Source: Streptomyces roseochromogenus subsp. oscitans DS 12.976
Lineage (GTDB): Bacteria > Actinomycetota > Actinomycetes > Streptomycetales > Streptomycetaceae
DNA: 56,979 nucleotides
Assembly (NCBI RefSeq): GCF_000497445.1
Contig: NZ_CM002285.1
Location: forward strand, 3,741,111 to 3,798,089
Reading direction: 5' to 3'
This document shows, piece after piece, positions 43,482-51,671 of the stretch (the first letter of the stretch is position 1; every line of letters begins with the position of its first letter). A program made the position numbers and the translations under genes. The notes under the pieces were generated by a model that searched no databases, had not been told where the DNA came from, and saw only the letters and a program-made list of their open reading frames with translations.

Positions 43482-43916
43482 TCAGCCCTCGACCGTGACG
43501 CCCATGGAGCGCGCGGTGCCGGCGATGATCTTCGCGGCCGCGTCCAGGTCGTTCGCGTTGAGGTCGGGCATCTTGGTCTGGGCGATCTCGCGGACCTGCG
43601 CCTCGGTGATCTTGGCGACCTTGGTCTTGTGCGGCTCGCCGGAGCCCTTCTCGATGCCCGCGGCCTTGAGGATCATCTTCGCGGCCGGCGGCGTCTTGGT
43701 GACGAAGGTGAAGGAGCGGTCCTCGTAGACCGTGATCTCCACCGGGATGACCCAGCCGCGCTGCGACTCGGTCGCGGCGTTGTAGGCCTTGCAGAACTCC
43801 ATGATGTTGACACCGTGCTGACCCAGCGCGGGGCCGACCGGCGGGGCCGGGTTGGCGGCACCGGCCTGGATCTGGAGCTTGATGAGCCCCGTGACCTTCT
43901 TCTTCTTGGGAGGCAT
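43482..43916 (-). CDS. rplK: 50S ribosomal protein L11
   Basis: The protein is 144 residues from ATG 43916 with GGAGAG upstream. The Pro-rich start ([18 protein letters not shown]) and the blocks [22 protein letters not shown] are classic. It forms the GTPase-associated centre and is the thiostrepton-binding and RelA-sensing protein. It begins a unit separate from nusG, because a terminator lies between them. Confidence 0.98.
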   Translation of the reverse strand: MPPKKKKVTGLIKLQIQAGAANPAPPVGPALGQHGVNIMEFCKAYNAATESQRGWVIPVEITVYEDRSFTFVTKTPPAAKMILKAAGIEKGSGEPHKTKVAKITEAQVREIAQTKMPDLNANDLDAAAKIIAGTARSMGVTVEG

Positions 43917-44012
43917 AGCTCTCCGGGTCCTTTCATTCGGGTCCATGCCCACGAGAGGATCGCGATCCTGACGCAGGCATACCGCACAACGATAACGGGT
44001 ATGGATGCGCGG

Positions 44013-44059
44013 CCAAAAACCGAGCAGGTCAGACAAGCGGTGACAGCTCGTCTGACCTG
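44013..44059 (-). terminator. Terminator downstream of nusG
   Basis: A perfect 10-bp stem (CAGGTCAGAC, 44025-44034 with 44050-44059) is followed on the minus strand by CTCGGTTTTTGG. It lies 26 bp beyond the nusG stop. Confidence 0.85.
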
Positions 44060-44084
44060 GCCGGTGGCTTTATCGCCGAAGGTG

Positions 44085-44963
44085 TCAGTTCTTCTGGATC
44101 TGGTCGAAGGACAGCTCGACCGGCGTCTCGCGGCCGAAGATCTCCACCAGGCCCTTGACCTTCTTCGAGTCGGGGTTGATCTCGTTGATGGTCGCCTGCA
44201 GCGTGGCGAACGGGCCGTCGGTGACGGTGACCGAGTCGCCGACCTCGAAGTCCAGCACCTGGACCTCGACCTTGCGCTGCGGGGCGGGCTTGCCCTCGGC
44301 CTCGGCGGCCTCGCGGGCGGCCTTCTCCTCGGCCTCCGGGGCGAGCATCTTGACGATCTCGTCCAGGGTCAGCGGGTACGGGTCGTAGGCGTTGCCGACG
44401 AAGCCGGTGACACCCGGGGTGTTGCGGACGACGCCCCAGGACTCGTTGGTCAGGTCCATGCGGACCAGGACGTAACCCGGCAGCTTGTTCTGCTTGATCG
44501 TCTTGCGGTCGCCGTTCTTGATCTGGACGACCTCTTCCTGCGGCACCTCGGCCTGGAAGATGTAGTCCTCGACGTTCAGCGAGACGGCGCGCTGCTCCAG
44601 GTTGGTCTTCACGCGGTTCTCGTAACCGGCGTAGGTGTGGATGACATACCACTCGCCGGGCAGAGTGCGCAGTTCCTCGCGCAGGGCCGCGACGGGGTCG
44701 ACGGGCTCGGCCGGCTCCTCCTCGGCAGCCTCGGCGGCAGGCTCTTCGGCCTCGTCCTCGGCGGCCTCCTCGGCCTCGGCGGCCTCGTCCTCGTTCTCGA
44801 CGTTCAGGGCAGCCTCTTCGGCCGGCTCCCCCGCCTCGGCCTCGGCAGCCTCGAACTCGTCCTGCTCGTCCGCGCCCTCGACGATGTCGAGCTCGTCGCC
44901 CACCATCTCGGCAGCGGTTCCGCGAGACTCGATGGCGTCGTCGTTCAGGTTCGGGTCAGACAC
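44085..44963 (-). CDS. nusG: Transcription termination/antitermination factor NusG
   Basis: The protein is 292 residues from GTG 44963. About 95 N-terminal residues are Ala/Glu-rich and probably disordered, an extension typical of streptomycete NusG. The conserved NGN domain follows ([20 protein letters not shown]), then the KOW domain ([19 protein letters not shown]). It binds RNA polymerase and couples it to Rho or the ribosome. It follows secE by 80 bp. Confidence 0.97.
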   Translation of the reverse strand: MSDPNLNDDAIESRGTAAEMVGDELDIVEGADEQDEFEAAEAEAGEPAEEAALNVENEDEAAEAEEAAEDEAEEPAAEAAEEEPAEPVDPVAALREELRTLPGEWYVIHTYAGYENRVKTNLEQRAVSLNVEDYIFQAEVPQEEVVQIKNGDRKTIKQNKLPGYVLVRMDLTNESWGVVRNTPGVTGFVGNAYDPYPLTLDEIVKMLAPEAEEKAAREAAEAEGKPAPQRKVEVQVLDFEVGDSVTVTDGPFATLQATINEINPDSKKVKGLVEIFGRETPVELSFDQIQKN

Positions 44964-45043
44964 GATGGCTGCTTCTTCCTGGATACATAGGGGTGGAACA
45001 TGCGAAAACGGGCGCCGGTGCCACGGCGCCCTTCGCTCTTGGC

Positions 45044-45331
45044 TCAGCCGAAGACGTACTTGGCCGCGTGGTTGAGCCCATAGTCAATCACGGTCACCAG
45101 CGCGATCATGATGGCGACGAAGAAGATCACCACGGTGGTGTACGACGTCAGCTGGTTGCGCGTCGGCCAGACGACCTTGCGGAGCTCCGCGATGATCTGA
45201 CGGTAGAAGGTGGCAAGGCGCTTCAGCGGGCCCTTCTTGGCGCGCTTACCACCCTTGCGGGCCTTCTTCTTCGACTCGAGCGCCTCGTCCTGGGCATCAG
45301 GCGTGTCGATGGAGCCCACGGCGTCCGTCAT
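45044..45331 (-). CDS. secE: Preprotein translocase subunit SecE
   Basis: The protein is 95 residues. It has a charged N-terminal part rich in Lys ([16 protein letters not shown]), the conserved amphipathic cytosolic helix ([18 protein letters not shown]) and a single membrane span ([20 protein letters not shown]). It clamps SecY in the translocon. The secE-nusG pairing is near universal. Confidence 0.97.
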   Translation of the reverse strand: MTDAVGSIDTPDAQDEALESKKKARKGGKRAKKGPLKRLATFYRQIIAELRKVVWPTRNQLTSYTTVVIFFVAIMIALVTVIDYGLNHAAKYVFG

Positions 45332-45437
45332 TCTGCCTCACCTGATTCCGGGTCGTGGCCGTGCCGCGCCCGGTCTGAGCCGCACGGCGGTGCAATCGCT
45401 GTACGTACATGCGCACACATCCTGGCGGTGTGTGTAG

Positions 45438-45510
45438 CAGGGCCGGAGGGACTTGAACCCCCAACCGCCGGTTTTGGAGACCGGTGCTCTACCAATTGAG
45501 CTACGACCCT
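45438..45510 (-). tRNA. tRNA-Trp (anticodon CCA)
   Basis: These 73 bases fold as a standard cloverleaf: acceptor AGGGTCG with CGGCCCT, anticodon loop CTCCAAA with CCA, TpsiC GGTTCAAGTCC and discriminator G73. No CCA end is encoded. It precedes secE, as in other actinobacteria. Confidence 0.97.
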
Positions 45511-45772
45511 CTGTGTGCCCCCCAACGTACCGCATCCGGCCGGGTGCGCGGTGTGCACCGGTTTCGGCGGTGGCTGCTGAAGGCCAACGAGGTGAGAGTG
45601 TACGTGGTCCGGGGCCCGGCGTCGAACAGAAAGTGCCCGTCCGGGGCCACATGACCAAAGATCGTCCTGGCCGGAGCCCGGATTCGGATCCGTGTTCATG
45701 CCTAGACCCCTGGCTGTTCAGTCCGTGAAACCCGTGTGCCGGGGACGTTTACGGTCTGGAACGATGGGCTCC

Positions 45773-46999
45773 ATGAGCGCTGCAACCCCTCCCACCGAGC
45801 GCCGGGTCTCCGCCCGAGTCGGCGCGATCTCCGAATCCGCCACCCTCGCCGTGGACGCCAAGGCCAAGGCCCTGAAGGCCGCCGGGCGTCCGGTGATCGG
45901 CTTCGGCGCCGGCGAGCCCGACTTCCCGACTCCGGACTACATCGTCGAGGCGGCCGTAGAGGCCTGCAAGAACCCCAAGTACCACCGCTACACCCCGGCC
46001 GGCGGCCTGCCCGAGCTGAAGGCCGCGATCGCCGCGAAGACGCTGCGTGACTCCGGCTGGGAGCCCGACGTCTCGCAGATCCTCGTCACCAACGGCGGCA
46101 AGCAGGCCATCTACGAGGCGTTCGCCGCCGTCCTCGACCCGGGCGACGAGGTCATCGTCCCGGCGCCGTACTGGACGACGTACCCGGAGTCGATCCGGCT
46201 CGCGGGCGGTGTCCCGGTGGAGGTGGTGGCCGACGAGACGACCGGCTACCGCGTCACGGTCGAGCAGCTGGAGGCGGCACGCACGGAGAAGACGAAGGTC
46301 GTGCTCTTCGTCTCCCCGTCCAACCCGACCGGCGCGGTCTACTCCGAGGCCGAGACCGAGGCGATCGGCCGCTGGGCCCTGGAGCACGGCCTGTGGGTGC
46401 TCACCGACGAGATCTACGAGCACCTGGTCTACGGCGACGCCGCCGCGGTGTCCCTGCCGGCGCTCTTCCCCGAGCTGCGCGACAAGTGCATCGTGGTCAA
46501 CGGCGTGGCGAAGACGTACGCCATGACCGGCTGGCGCGTGGGCTGGGTCATCGGTCCGAAGGATGTCGTCAAGGCCGCCACCAACCTGCAGTCGCACGCC
46601 ACCTCGAACGTCTCCAACGTGGCCCAGGTGGCCGCCCTGGCCGCCGTCTCCGGTGACCTTGAGGCCGTGGCGAAGATGCGCGAGGCCTTCGACCGCCGCC
46701 GCAAGACCATGGTGCGGATGCTCAACGAGATCGACGGCGTGCTCTGCCCGGAGCCCGAGGGCGCGTTCTACGCCTACCCGTCGGTCAAGGCCCTGCTCGG
46801 CAAGGAGATCCGCGGCAAGCGCCCGCAGGACACGGTCGAGCTGGCCGCGCTGATCCTGGAGGAGGCCGAGGTCGCGGTCGTCCCGGGCGAGGCCTTCGGC
46901 ACGCCGGGCTATCTGCGGCTGTCGTACGCGCTCGGTGACGAGGACCTCGTCGAGGGCGTGAGCCGCATGCAGAAGCTGCTGGCGGAGGCGCGGGACTAG
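45773..46999 (+). CDS. aspC: Aspartate aminotransferase family protein (pyridoxal phosphate)
   Basis: The protein is 408 residues from ATG 45773 ([11 protein letters not shown], as in streptomycete homologues); ATG 45764 is in frame with a closer GGA and is possible. It is a class I aminotransferase: [16 protein letters not shown] at the start, NPTG ([12 protein letters not shown]), the cofactor-binding Lys in [16 protein letters not shown], and a C-terminal Arg in YLRLSYA. It should exchange amino groups between aspartate and 2-oxoglutarate in the cytosol. A strong terminator follows. Confidence 0.95.
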   Translation: MSAATPPTERRVSARVGAISESATLAVDAKAKALKAAGRPVIGFGAGEPDFPTPDYIVEAAVEACKNPKYHRYTPAGGLPELKAAIAAKTLRDSGWEPDVSQILVTNGGKQAIYEAFAAVLDPGDEVIVPAPYWTTYPESIRLAGGVPVEVVADETTGYRVTVEQLEAARTEKTKVVLFVSPSNPTGAVYSEAETEAIGRWALEHGLWVLTDEIYEHLVYGDAAAVSLPALFPELRDKCIVVNGVAKTYAMTGWRVGWVIGPKDVVKAATNLQSHATSNVSNVAQVAALAAVSGDLEAVAKMREAFDRRRKTMVRMLNEIDGVLCPEPEGAFYAYPSVKALLGKEIRGKRPQDTVELAALILEEAEVAVVPGEAFGTPGYLRLSYALGDEDLVEGVSRMQKLLAEARD

Positions 47000-47027
47000 T
47001 TCCCGTTTTTGCGCTCCACGCGCGCGT

Positions 47028-47059
47028 GCGGGCCGTTTCCCCTGGGGGAGGCGGCCCGC
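47028..47059 (+). terminator. Terminator downstream of aspC
   Basis: GCGGGCCG (47028-47035) pairs with CGGCCCGC (47052-47059), with inner CCCC/GGGG pairing and a following TTCTGTGTG. It lies 28 bp after the stop. Confidence 0.75.
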
Positions 47060-47132
47060 TTCTGTGTGCGAGCAAGACCACGTACGGGGAAACGGCTACC
47101 GGTGTGACAGGTGTGTACGGCAGGATCCTGGG

Positions 47133-48173
47133 ATGGAGCGTGTACGTGACCTCGCTGAGCTGCCGAAAGCCCATCTGCACCTGCACTTCACCGGTTCGAT
47201 GCGGCCGGGGACCGTCCTGGAACTGGCCGACAAGTACGGCGTACGACTGCCCGAGGCCCTGACGGAAGCACTGACCAGCGGCGAACCGCCCAAGCTGCGG
47301 GCCACGGACGAACGGGGCTGGTTCCGTTTCCAGCGGCTGTACGACGCGGCGCGCTCCTGTCTGCGCGAACCGGAGGACATCCAGCGCCTGGTCCGGGAAG
47401 CCGCCGAGGAGGACCTGAAGGACGGCTCGGGCTGGCTGGAGATCCAGGTGGACCCGACGTCGTACGCGCCCCGGCTGGGCGGGCTGATCCCGGCGCTGGA
47501 GATCATCCTGGACGCGGTGGACACCGCCTCCCGGGAGACGGGTCTCGGCATGCGTGCGCTGGTCGCCGCCAACCGTATGAAGCACCCGCTGGACGCCCGC
47601 ACACTGGCCCGCCTTGCGGTGCGGTACGCGGACCGGGGCGTGGTCGGTTTCGGGCTCTCCAACGACGAGCGGCGGGGCATGGCGCGGGACTTCGACCGGG
47701 CCTTCCACATCGCGCGCGAGGGCGGTCTGCTGTCGGCTCCGCACGGCGGCGAGCTGACCGGCCCGGCCTCGGTGCGCGACTGCCTGGACGACCTGCACGC
47801 CTCGCGGATCGGGCACGGGGTGCGCGCGGCGGAGGACCCGCGGCTGCTGAAGCGGCTGGCCGACCGGGGCGTGACCTGCGAGGTGTGCCCGGCGTCGAAC
47901 GTGGCGCTCGGCGTGTACGAGAAGCCCGAGGACGTGCCGCTGCGGACCCTCTTCGAGGCCGGCGTCCCGATGGCCCTCGGCGCCGACGATCCGCTGCTGT
48001 TCGGCTCCCGGCTGGCGGCACAGTACGAGATCGCCCGGCACGCCCACGGCTTCTCGGACGCCGAACTCGCCGAACTGGCCCGCCAGTCGGTGCGGGCCTC
48101 GGCTGCCCCGGAGGACGTCAGGGCGCGCCTTCTGGCCGGCGTCGACGACTGGCTGGCGCGCCCGGCCGTCTGA
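47133..48173 (+). CDS. Adenosine deaminase family protein
   Basis: The protein is 346 residues from ATG 47133; the earlier start in the open frame is less likely. The metal-binding and catalytic segments are present: KAHLHLHFTGSMRPGT near residues 13-27, SAPHGGEL, RIGHGVRAAED and LGADDPLLFGS. It should convert adenosine or a related aminated purine to inosine or its analogue in nucleoside salvage. The usual HLDG or HLEG after the first His pair is HFTG here, so a residue that contacts the ribose in classical enzymes is Thr, and a different nucleoside or nucleobase is possible. Confidence 0.9.
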   Translation: MERVRDLAELPKAHLHLHFTGSMRPGTVLELADKYGVRLPEALTEALTSGEPPKLRATDERGWFRFQRLYDAARSCLREPEDIQRLVREAAEEDLKDGSGWLEIQVDPTSYAPRLGGLIPALEIILDAVDTASRETGLGMRALVAANRMKHPLDARTLARLAVRYADRGVVGFGLSNDERRGMARDFDRAFHIAREGGLLSAPHGGELTGPASVRDCLDDLHASRIGHGVRAAEDPRLLKRLADRGVTCEVCPASNVALGVYEKPEDVPLRTLFEAGVPMALGADDPLLFGSRLAAQYEIARHAHGFSDAELAELARQSVRASAAPEDVRARLLAGVDDWLARPAV

Positions 48174-48651
48174 GGTGGGCCCAGGACGGACAGGCCTGGA
48201 AGCCGATCAGCACCTCGGGACTGGGCGGGGTTCGGGACTGTGCGGGGTGCTGGCGGGACCGTCCGCGAGGGCCCGGACACGGTCCAGAGGCCCCGGACGC
48301 GGTCCGTGAGGAGGAGACGACCCCTTGACGACCCCTTTCTGCCGGAGCCCCAGCCCGCGCGCGGGCGCAGGACATGGCCGCGCCGGACTTGGCCGCGTCG
48401 GACATGGCCGCGTCGGACATGGCCGCGTCGGACATGGCCGCGTCGGACTTCGCCGTGTCGGTGGAGACGTCTCCGGTCAGGACGCCGTACTCGGCGGGGT
48501 CGCGCAGCGAGGTCTGGCGCAGCGGCTGCCGGGGCTGGACGGCGCGGTGCTCGTAGAGGCCGGAGGCTTTGGGCTCTGAGGTGCCGGGCCGGATGTACCG
48601 AGCCGGGACGCCCCCAGTCCGGATGTGCTTGTCATGCCCTCGGCGTGATGC
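48174..48651. other. Region without a supported gene between the deaminase and a TetR gene
   Basis: These 478 bp hold a 15-bp tandem repeat (48371-48460) and GC-rich flanks. On the minus strand one frame reads protein-like text (SLRDPAEYGVLTGDVSTDT, then the repeat as S-D-A-A-M units). A stop lies just upstream, and the only ATGs fall in the repeats, so I do not call a gene. It may be the remnant of a small coding sequence. Confidence 0.6.
48371..48460. repeat. Tandem 15-bp repeat, six copies
   Basis: Six head-to-tail copies of GACATGGCCGCGTCG follow one another; the three at 48401-48445 are identical and the outer ones vary by one to three bases. A unit of 15 keeps any reading frame open, giving a five-residue repeat (D-M-A-A-S on plus, S-D-A-A-M on minus). 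Confidence 0.95.
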
Positions 48652-49263
48652 TCACGCGGAGCCCGGTGCGACGGAGATTCCGCCCAGCAGCGTCTTCGCG
48701 AGCCGCGCGGCGAATGCGTCGAGCGGTGGCCGCTCCCCCGCGTCGGTCGCGTCGTAGGCGAACGCGCGCTGCGCACAGGCGCCCAGCAGCAGCGAGGCGG
48801 CCGCGAGGGTGTCGGCGTCGGCGTGGACGCGGCCGAGGGCCTGTTCGGCGCGGAGGTAGGTGTCCAGGTCCTGGATGGGCCGGTGCGGGCCCGCGCCGAG
48901 CTTGCGCAGCGCGTCGAAGTGGCGCTGCTTGAGCTGGGTCTCGGCGTACAGGGAGGCGGCGATCGGGAAGCTCTGCTCGTAGAAGAGGGCGGCCTCGCGG
49001 GCGATCTCGGTGAGGTTGCCTTCCAGGGTGCCCTGTCCGGGTTCGGCGGCGAGGCTGTTGAGGAGCGGGGTGAGCCGGGGCAGCCGCTCGCGGAGCACGC
49101 GCACGAACAGCTCTTCCTTGCTGTCGAAGTACTTGTAGAGGGCCGCTTCGGAGCAGCCGGCCGCGCGGGCGATCTCCTTGGTGGTGGCGCGGGCGAGTCC
49201 CACCGTGAGCATCAGCTCGTGGGCGGCGTCGAGGATGCGGACACGCGCCGGCTTCGGCTCCAT
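48652..49263 (-). CDS. TetR-family transcriptional regulator
   Basis: The protein is 203 residues from ATG 49263. The N-terminal helix-turn-helix is clear: RILDAAHELMLTVGLARATT, then KEIARAAGCSEAALYKYFDSKEEL. The C-terminal ligand domain is typical but not informative. It is divergent from an NAD(P)-binding protein gene with two copies of a dyad between them, so it probably represses both that gene and itself. Confidence 0.93.
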   Translation of the reverse strand: MEPKPARVRILDAAHELMLTVGLARATTKEIARAAGCSEAALYKYFDSKEELFVRVLRERLPRLTPLLNSLAAEPGQGTLEGNLTEIAREAALFYEQSFPIAASLYAETQLKQRHFDALRKLGAGPHRPIQDLDTYLRAEQALGRVHADADTLAAASLLLGACAQRAFAYDATDAGERPPLDAFAARLAKTLLGGISVAPGSA

Positions 49264-49290
49264 GGGGGTTTCCAATCGGGCTTGACGGGT

Positions 49291-49342
49291 GGGTGAGTGC
49301 TTACCCACTCTAGAGGGAGCAGGGGTGAGTGAATACTCACCC
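49291..49342. promoter_or_regulatory. Two tandem operator-like dyads in the TetR/NAD(P)-binding divergent promoter
   Basis: GGGTGAGT-GAAT-ACTCACCC (49323-49342) is a perfect 8+4+8 palindrome. A related copy, GGGTGAGT-GCTT-ACCCACTC, lies at 49291-49310, with a centre distance of 32 bp (three helical turns). Both lie between the two divergent starts and are the likely binding sites of the TetR protein. Confidence 0.82.
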
Positions 49343-49367
49343 ACCCATCCCGAGTACGGGAGCACTC

Positions 49368-50000
49368 ATGAACCTCACCGTTTTCGGCGCCACCGGCGGC
49401 ATCGGCCGGGAGATCGTGCGTCAGGCGCTCGGCGCCGGGCACCGGGTGACCGCCGTGGTCCGCGATCCCGCGCGGCTCGACGTCACCGGGGACGCGCTGG
49501 AGGTGTTCCGCGCCGACCTGACCGACCCCGAGGAGCTGCGCGCCGCCGTCCGGGGCCAGGACGCGGTCCTCTCCGGCCTGGGCGCGCGCAGCCGCAAGGA
49601 CGCCGGGGTCACCACCCGGCTGACCCGCACGGTCCTGCGCGCCATGGAGGCGGAGGGGGTACGCCGACTGCTCGTGGTCAGCGCCGCTCCCGTCGGTCCC
49701 GCTCCCGAGGGCGACGGCCCCCTGGACCGGGCCATGCGCGGCGTGGTGTCGGCCGTCCTGAAGGACGTCTACACCGACCTGCGCGGGACAGAGGCCGAGC
49801 TGGCCCGCAGCAGCACCGACTGGACGTCCGTACGGCCACCGCGCCTGCAGAACAAACCGCTCACCGGCCGCTACCGCACCGTCGTCGGCGGCTTCCCGCG
49901 CAAGGGCCGCTTCATCGCACGCGCGGATGTCGCGCACGCGATGCTGGCGATGATCGACGACGAGGGGACGGTGAAGCAGGGGGTGGGCGTGGCCTATTAG
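49368..50000 (+). CDS. NAD(P)-binding Rossmann-fold protein, NmrA/SDR-like
   Basis: The protein is 210 residues from ATG 49368, following an ACGGGAG ribosome site. The N-terminal nucleotide loop FGATGGIGREIV and the blocks VTAVVRDPARL and RLLVVSAAP match atypical short-chain dehydrogenases that bind NAD(P)H, several of which act as quinone or flavin reductases or redox sensors. It is divergent from the TetR regulator and should be induced when that repressor is released. It converges on murB, 18 bp away. Confidence 0.9.
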   Translation: MNLTVFGATGGIGREIVRQALGAGHRVTAVVRDPARLDVTGDALEVFRADLTDPEELRAAVRGQDAVLSGLGARSRKDAGVTTRLTRTVLRAMEAEGVRRLLVVSAAPVGPAPEGDGPLDRAMRGVVSAVLKDVYTDLRGTEAELARSSTDWTSVRPPRLQNKPLTGRYRTVVGGFPRKGRFIARADVAHAMLAMIDDEGTVKQGVGVAY

Positions 50001-50018
50001 CCCACGGCCACCAGGGCG

Positions 50019-51074
50019 CTACAGGCTCACGCCGACGGTCACCGGTTCGTTGACCAGGGTGACCCCGAAGGCCTCGCGGACCCCGGCGACCACCTCGCGG
50101 GCCAGCGCCAGCAGGTCCTCGGTGGTGGCGTCGCCCCGGTTGGTGAGGGCGAGGGTGTGCTTGGTGGAGATGCGGGCGGGCCCGCTGCCGTAGCCCTTGG
50201 TGAAGCCCGCCTTGTCGATCAGCCAGGCCGCGGAGGTCTTCGTACGGCCCTCCCCCGCCCGGTAGGCGGGCGGCTCGACGCCGTCGCCCAGCCGCTCACG
50301 CACGCGCGCGTGGAACGCGTCGAACTGCTCGTCGGTGAGGATCGGGTTGGTGAAGAAGGACCCGGCGGACCAGGTGTCGTGGTCCTCGGCGTCGAGGACC
50401 ATGCCTTTCCCGGCCCGCAGCTTCAGCACGGTCGCGCGGGCGTCGGCCAGCGGCACCCGGTCGCCCGGCTCGACGCCGAGCGCGCGGGCCGCCTCGGCGT
50501 ACTTGACGGGCGCGGACAGCCCGCCCGCGTCCTCCAGCTCGAAGCGGACACGCAGCACGACATAGCGCTCCGGGTCCGCCTTGAAGCGGCTGTGACGGTA
50601 CGAGAAGGCGCACTCCTCGTTCGTCAGCGCGACGGTCTCGCCGGCGCGCCGGTCGTAGGCGACGACCTCGGTGAGAGTGGCGGAGACCTCCTGGCCGTAG
50701 GCACCCACGTTCTGGATCGGGGTGGCGCCCGCGGACCCGGGGATGCCGGCCAGGCACTCGATCCCGGCGAGCCCGGCCTCGACCGTGCGGGCGACGGCGT
50801 CCGTCCACACCTCGCCGGCCGCCAGCTCCAGCGTCGTGCCCCGCAGTTCGACACCGCGCGTGGCGATGCGTACGGCGGTGCCGTCGAAGCCCTTGTCGCC
50901 GATGACCAGGTTCGATCCGCCGCCGATGACCAGCAGCGGCGTCCCGCTGTCGTCGGCCTCACGGACGGCAGCGATCACCTCGGCGTCGGTCACCGCGGTG
51001 ACCAGCCGCGTCGCGGGACCGCCCAGCCGGAAGGTGGTCAGCGGGGCAAGAGGGGCGTCGTGGAGTACCTGCAC
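50019..51074 (-). CDS. murB: UDP-N-acetylmuramate dehydrogenase (UDP-N-acetylenolpyruvoylglucosamine reductase)
   Basis: The protein is 351 residues from GTG 51074, beginning QVLHDAPLAPLTTFRLGGPA. The FAD-binding segment LLVIGGGSNLVI, the substrate Tyr/Arg segment (ECAFSYRHSRFK) and the catalytic Ser in SAGSFFTNP are present. It reduces the enolpyruvyl group to lactyl in cell-wall precursor synthesis, in the cytosol with NADPH. The longer upstream open frame is not supported. Confidence 0.96.
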   Translation of the reverse strand: MQVLHDAPLAPLTTFRLGGPATRLVTAVTDAEVIAAVREADDSGTPLLVIGGGSNLVIGDKGFDGTAVRIATRGVELRGTTLELAAGEVWTDAVARTVEAGLAGIECLAGIPGSAGATPIQNVGAYGQEVSATLTEVVAYDRRAGETVALTNEECAFSYRHSRFKADPERYVVLRVRFELEDAGGLSAPVKYAEAARALGVEPGDRVPLADARATVLKLRAGKGMVLDAEDHDTWSAGSFFTNPILTDEQFDAFHARVRERLGDGVEPPAYRAGEGRTKTSAAWLIDKAGFTKGYGSGPARISTKHTLALTNRGDATTEDLLALAREVVAGVREAFGVTLVNEPVTVGVSL

Positions 51075-51148
51075 GGGCCCAAGACTACGAGACGGCTCCG
51101 ACAGCGCCGTATCCACGCGGGGGGGACCCGCTGCCCTGTGGGGACACA

Positions 51149-51194
51149 CGTACACGCGCGCGTGGACTCCTCTCGAAGCCCACGCGCGCGTACG
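51149..51194 (-). terminator. Inverted repeat between the DUF3291-like gene and murB
   Basis: The arms 51149-51165 and 51180-51194 (CGCGCGCGTGG core) pair over about 15 bp with a 2-base bulge and a 14-base loop, 28 bp beyond the upstream gene stop. It is a likely terminator without a U tract. Confidence 0.55.
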
Positions 51195-51221
51195 CGAAGC
51201 GAAGGACGGCCGCCCGGCGGG

Positions 51222-51611
51222 CTACGCAAGCCGCCGCTCCGCCTCCTCCCAGCTCACGGGCAGCTGGTCGCTGGAGGTCTGCCAGGAGGCGAACGCCGCG
51301 TCGCGCATCTGGGCGGCCAGGGCACGCGAGGCGGGCCGGTGGACACCGGAGCGGGTGAAGGCCTTCAGCGCGTCGGCGGACTCCCAGGCCGACAGTGTCC
51401 AGAAGGTCTTCCGCAAGGGCTGTGCCTTGAGGGAGGCCCCGTGGGCGCCGGGTGCCCGGCCGACCTGCCGCCACACGGCCGGCGTTCGAACGAGGAAGCG
51501 GAGCGCGCCCCACAAGGTGCGGGTCTCGAAGCGCGAGGCGAAGACGTGCACCTCGGTGTGCTGCGGCGGAGTGTTCGGCACGATCCAGGGAAGTGCCGGG
51601 ATTCCGGGCAT
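51222..51611 (-). CDS. DUF3291/monooxygenase-fold small protein
   Basis: The protein is 129 residues. The text HVFASRFETRTLWGALRFL near the start, FWTLSAWESADALKAFTRSGVH in the middle, and the length fit DUF3291-like members of the dimeric alpha+beta barrel (antibiotic biosynthesis monooxygenase) superfamily. The conserved Trp and Ser of the FWTLSAWES block are visible. No catalytic role can be assigned. It lies 60 bp downstream of the MFS gene on the same strand and may be cotranscribed with it. Confidence 0.75.
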   Translation of the reverse strand: MPGIPALPWIVPNTPPQHTEVHVFASRFETRTLWGALRFLVRTPAVWRQVGRAPGAHGASLKAQPLRKTFWTLSAWESADALKAFTRSGVHRPASRALAAQMRDAAFASWQTSSDQLPVSWEEAERRLA

Positions 51612-51671
51612 CGCGATCTCCTGGTGGCGAGGTTTCCGGGCGAGTTACGGGGCGAGGCTGCGGGGCAGGCT

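Noticed and set aside
48371..48460. CRISPR-like array
   Set aside because: The units are head to tail without spacers and no cas genes are present; it is a simple tandem repeat.
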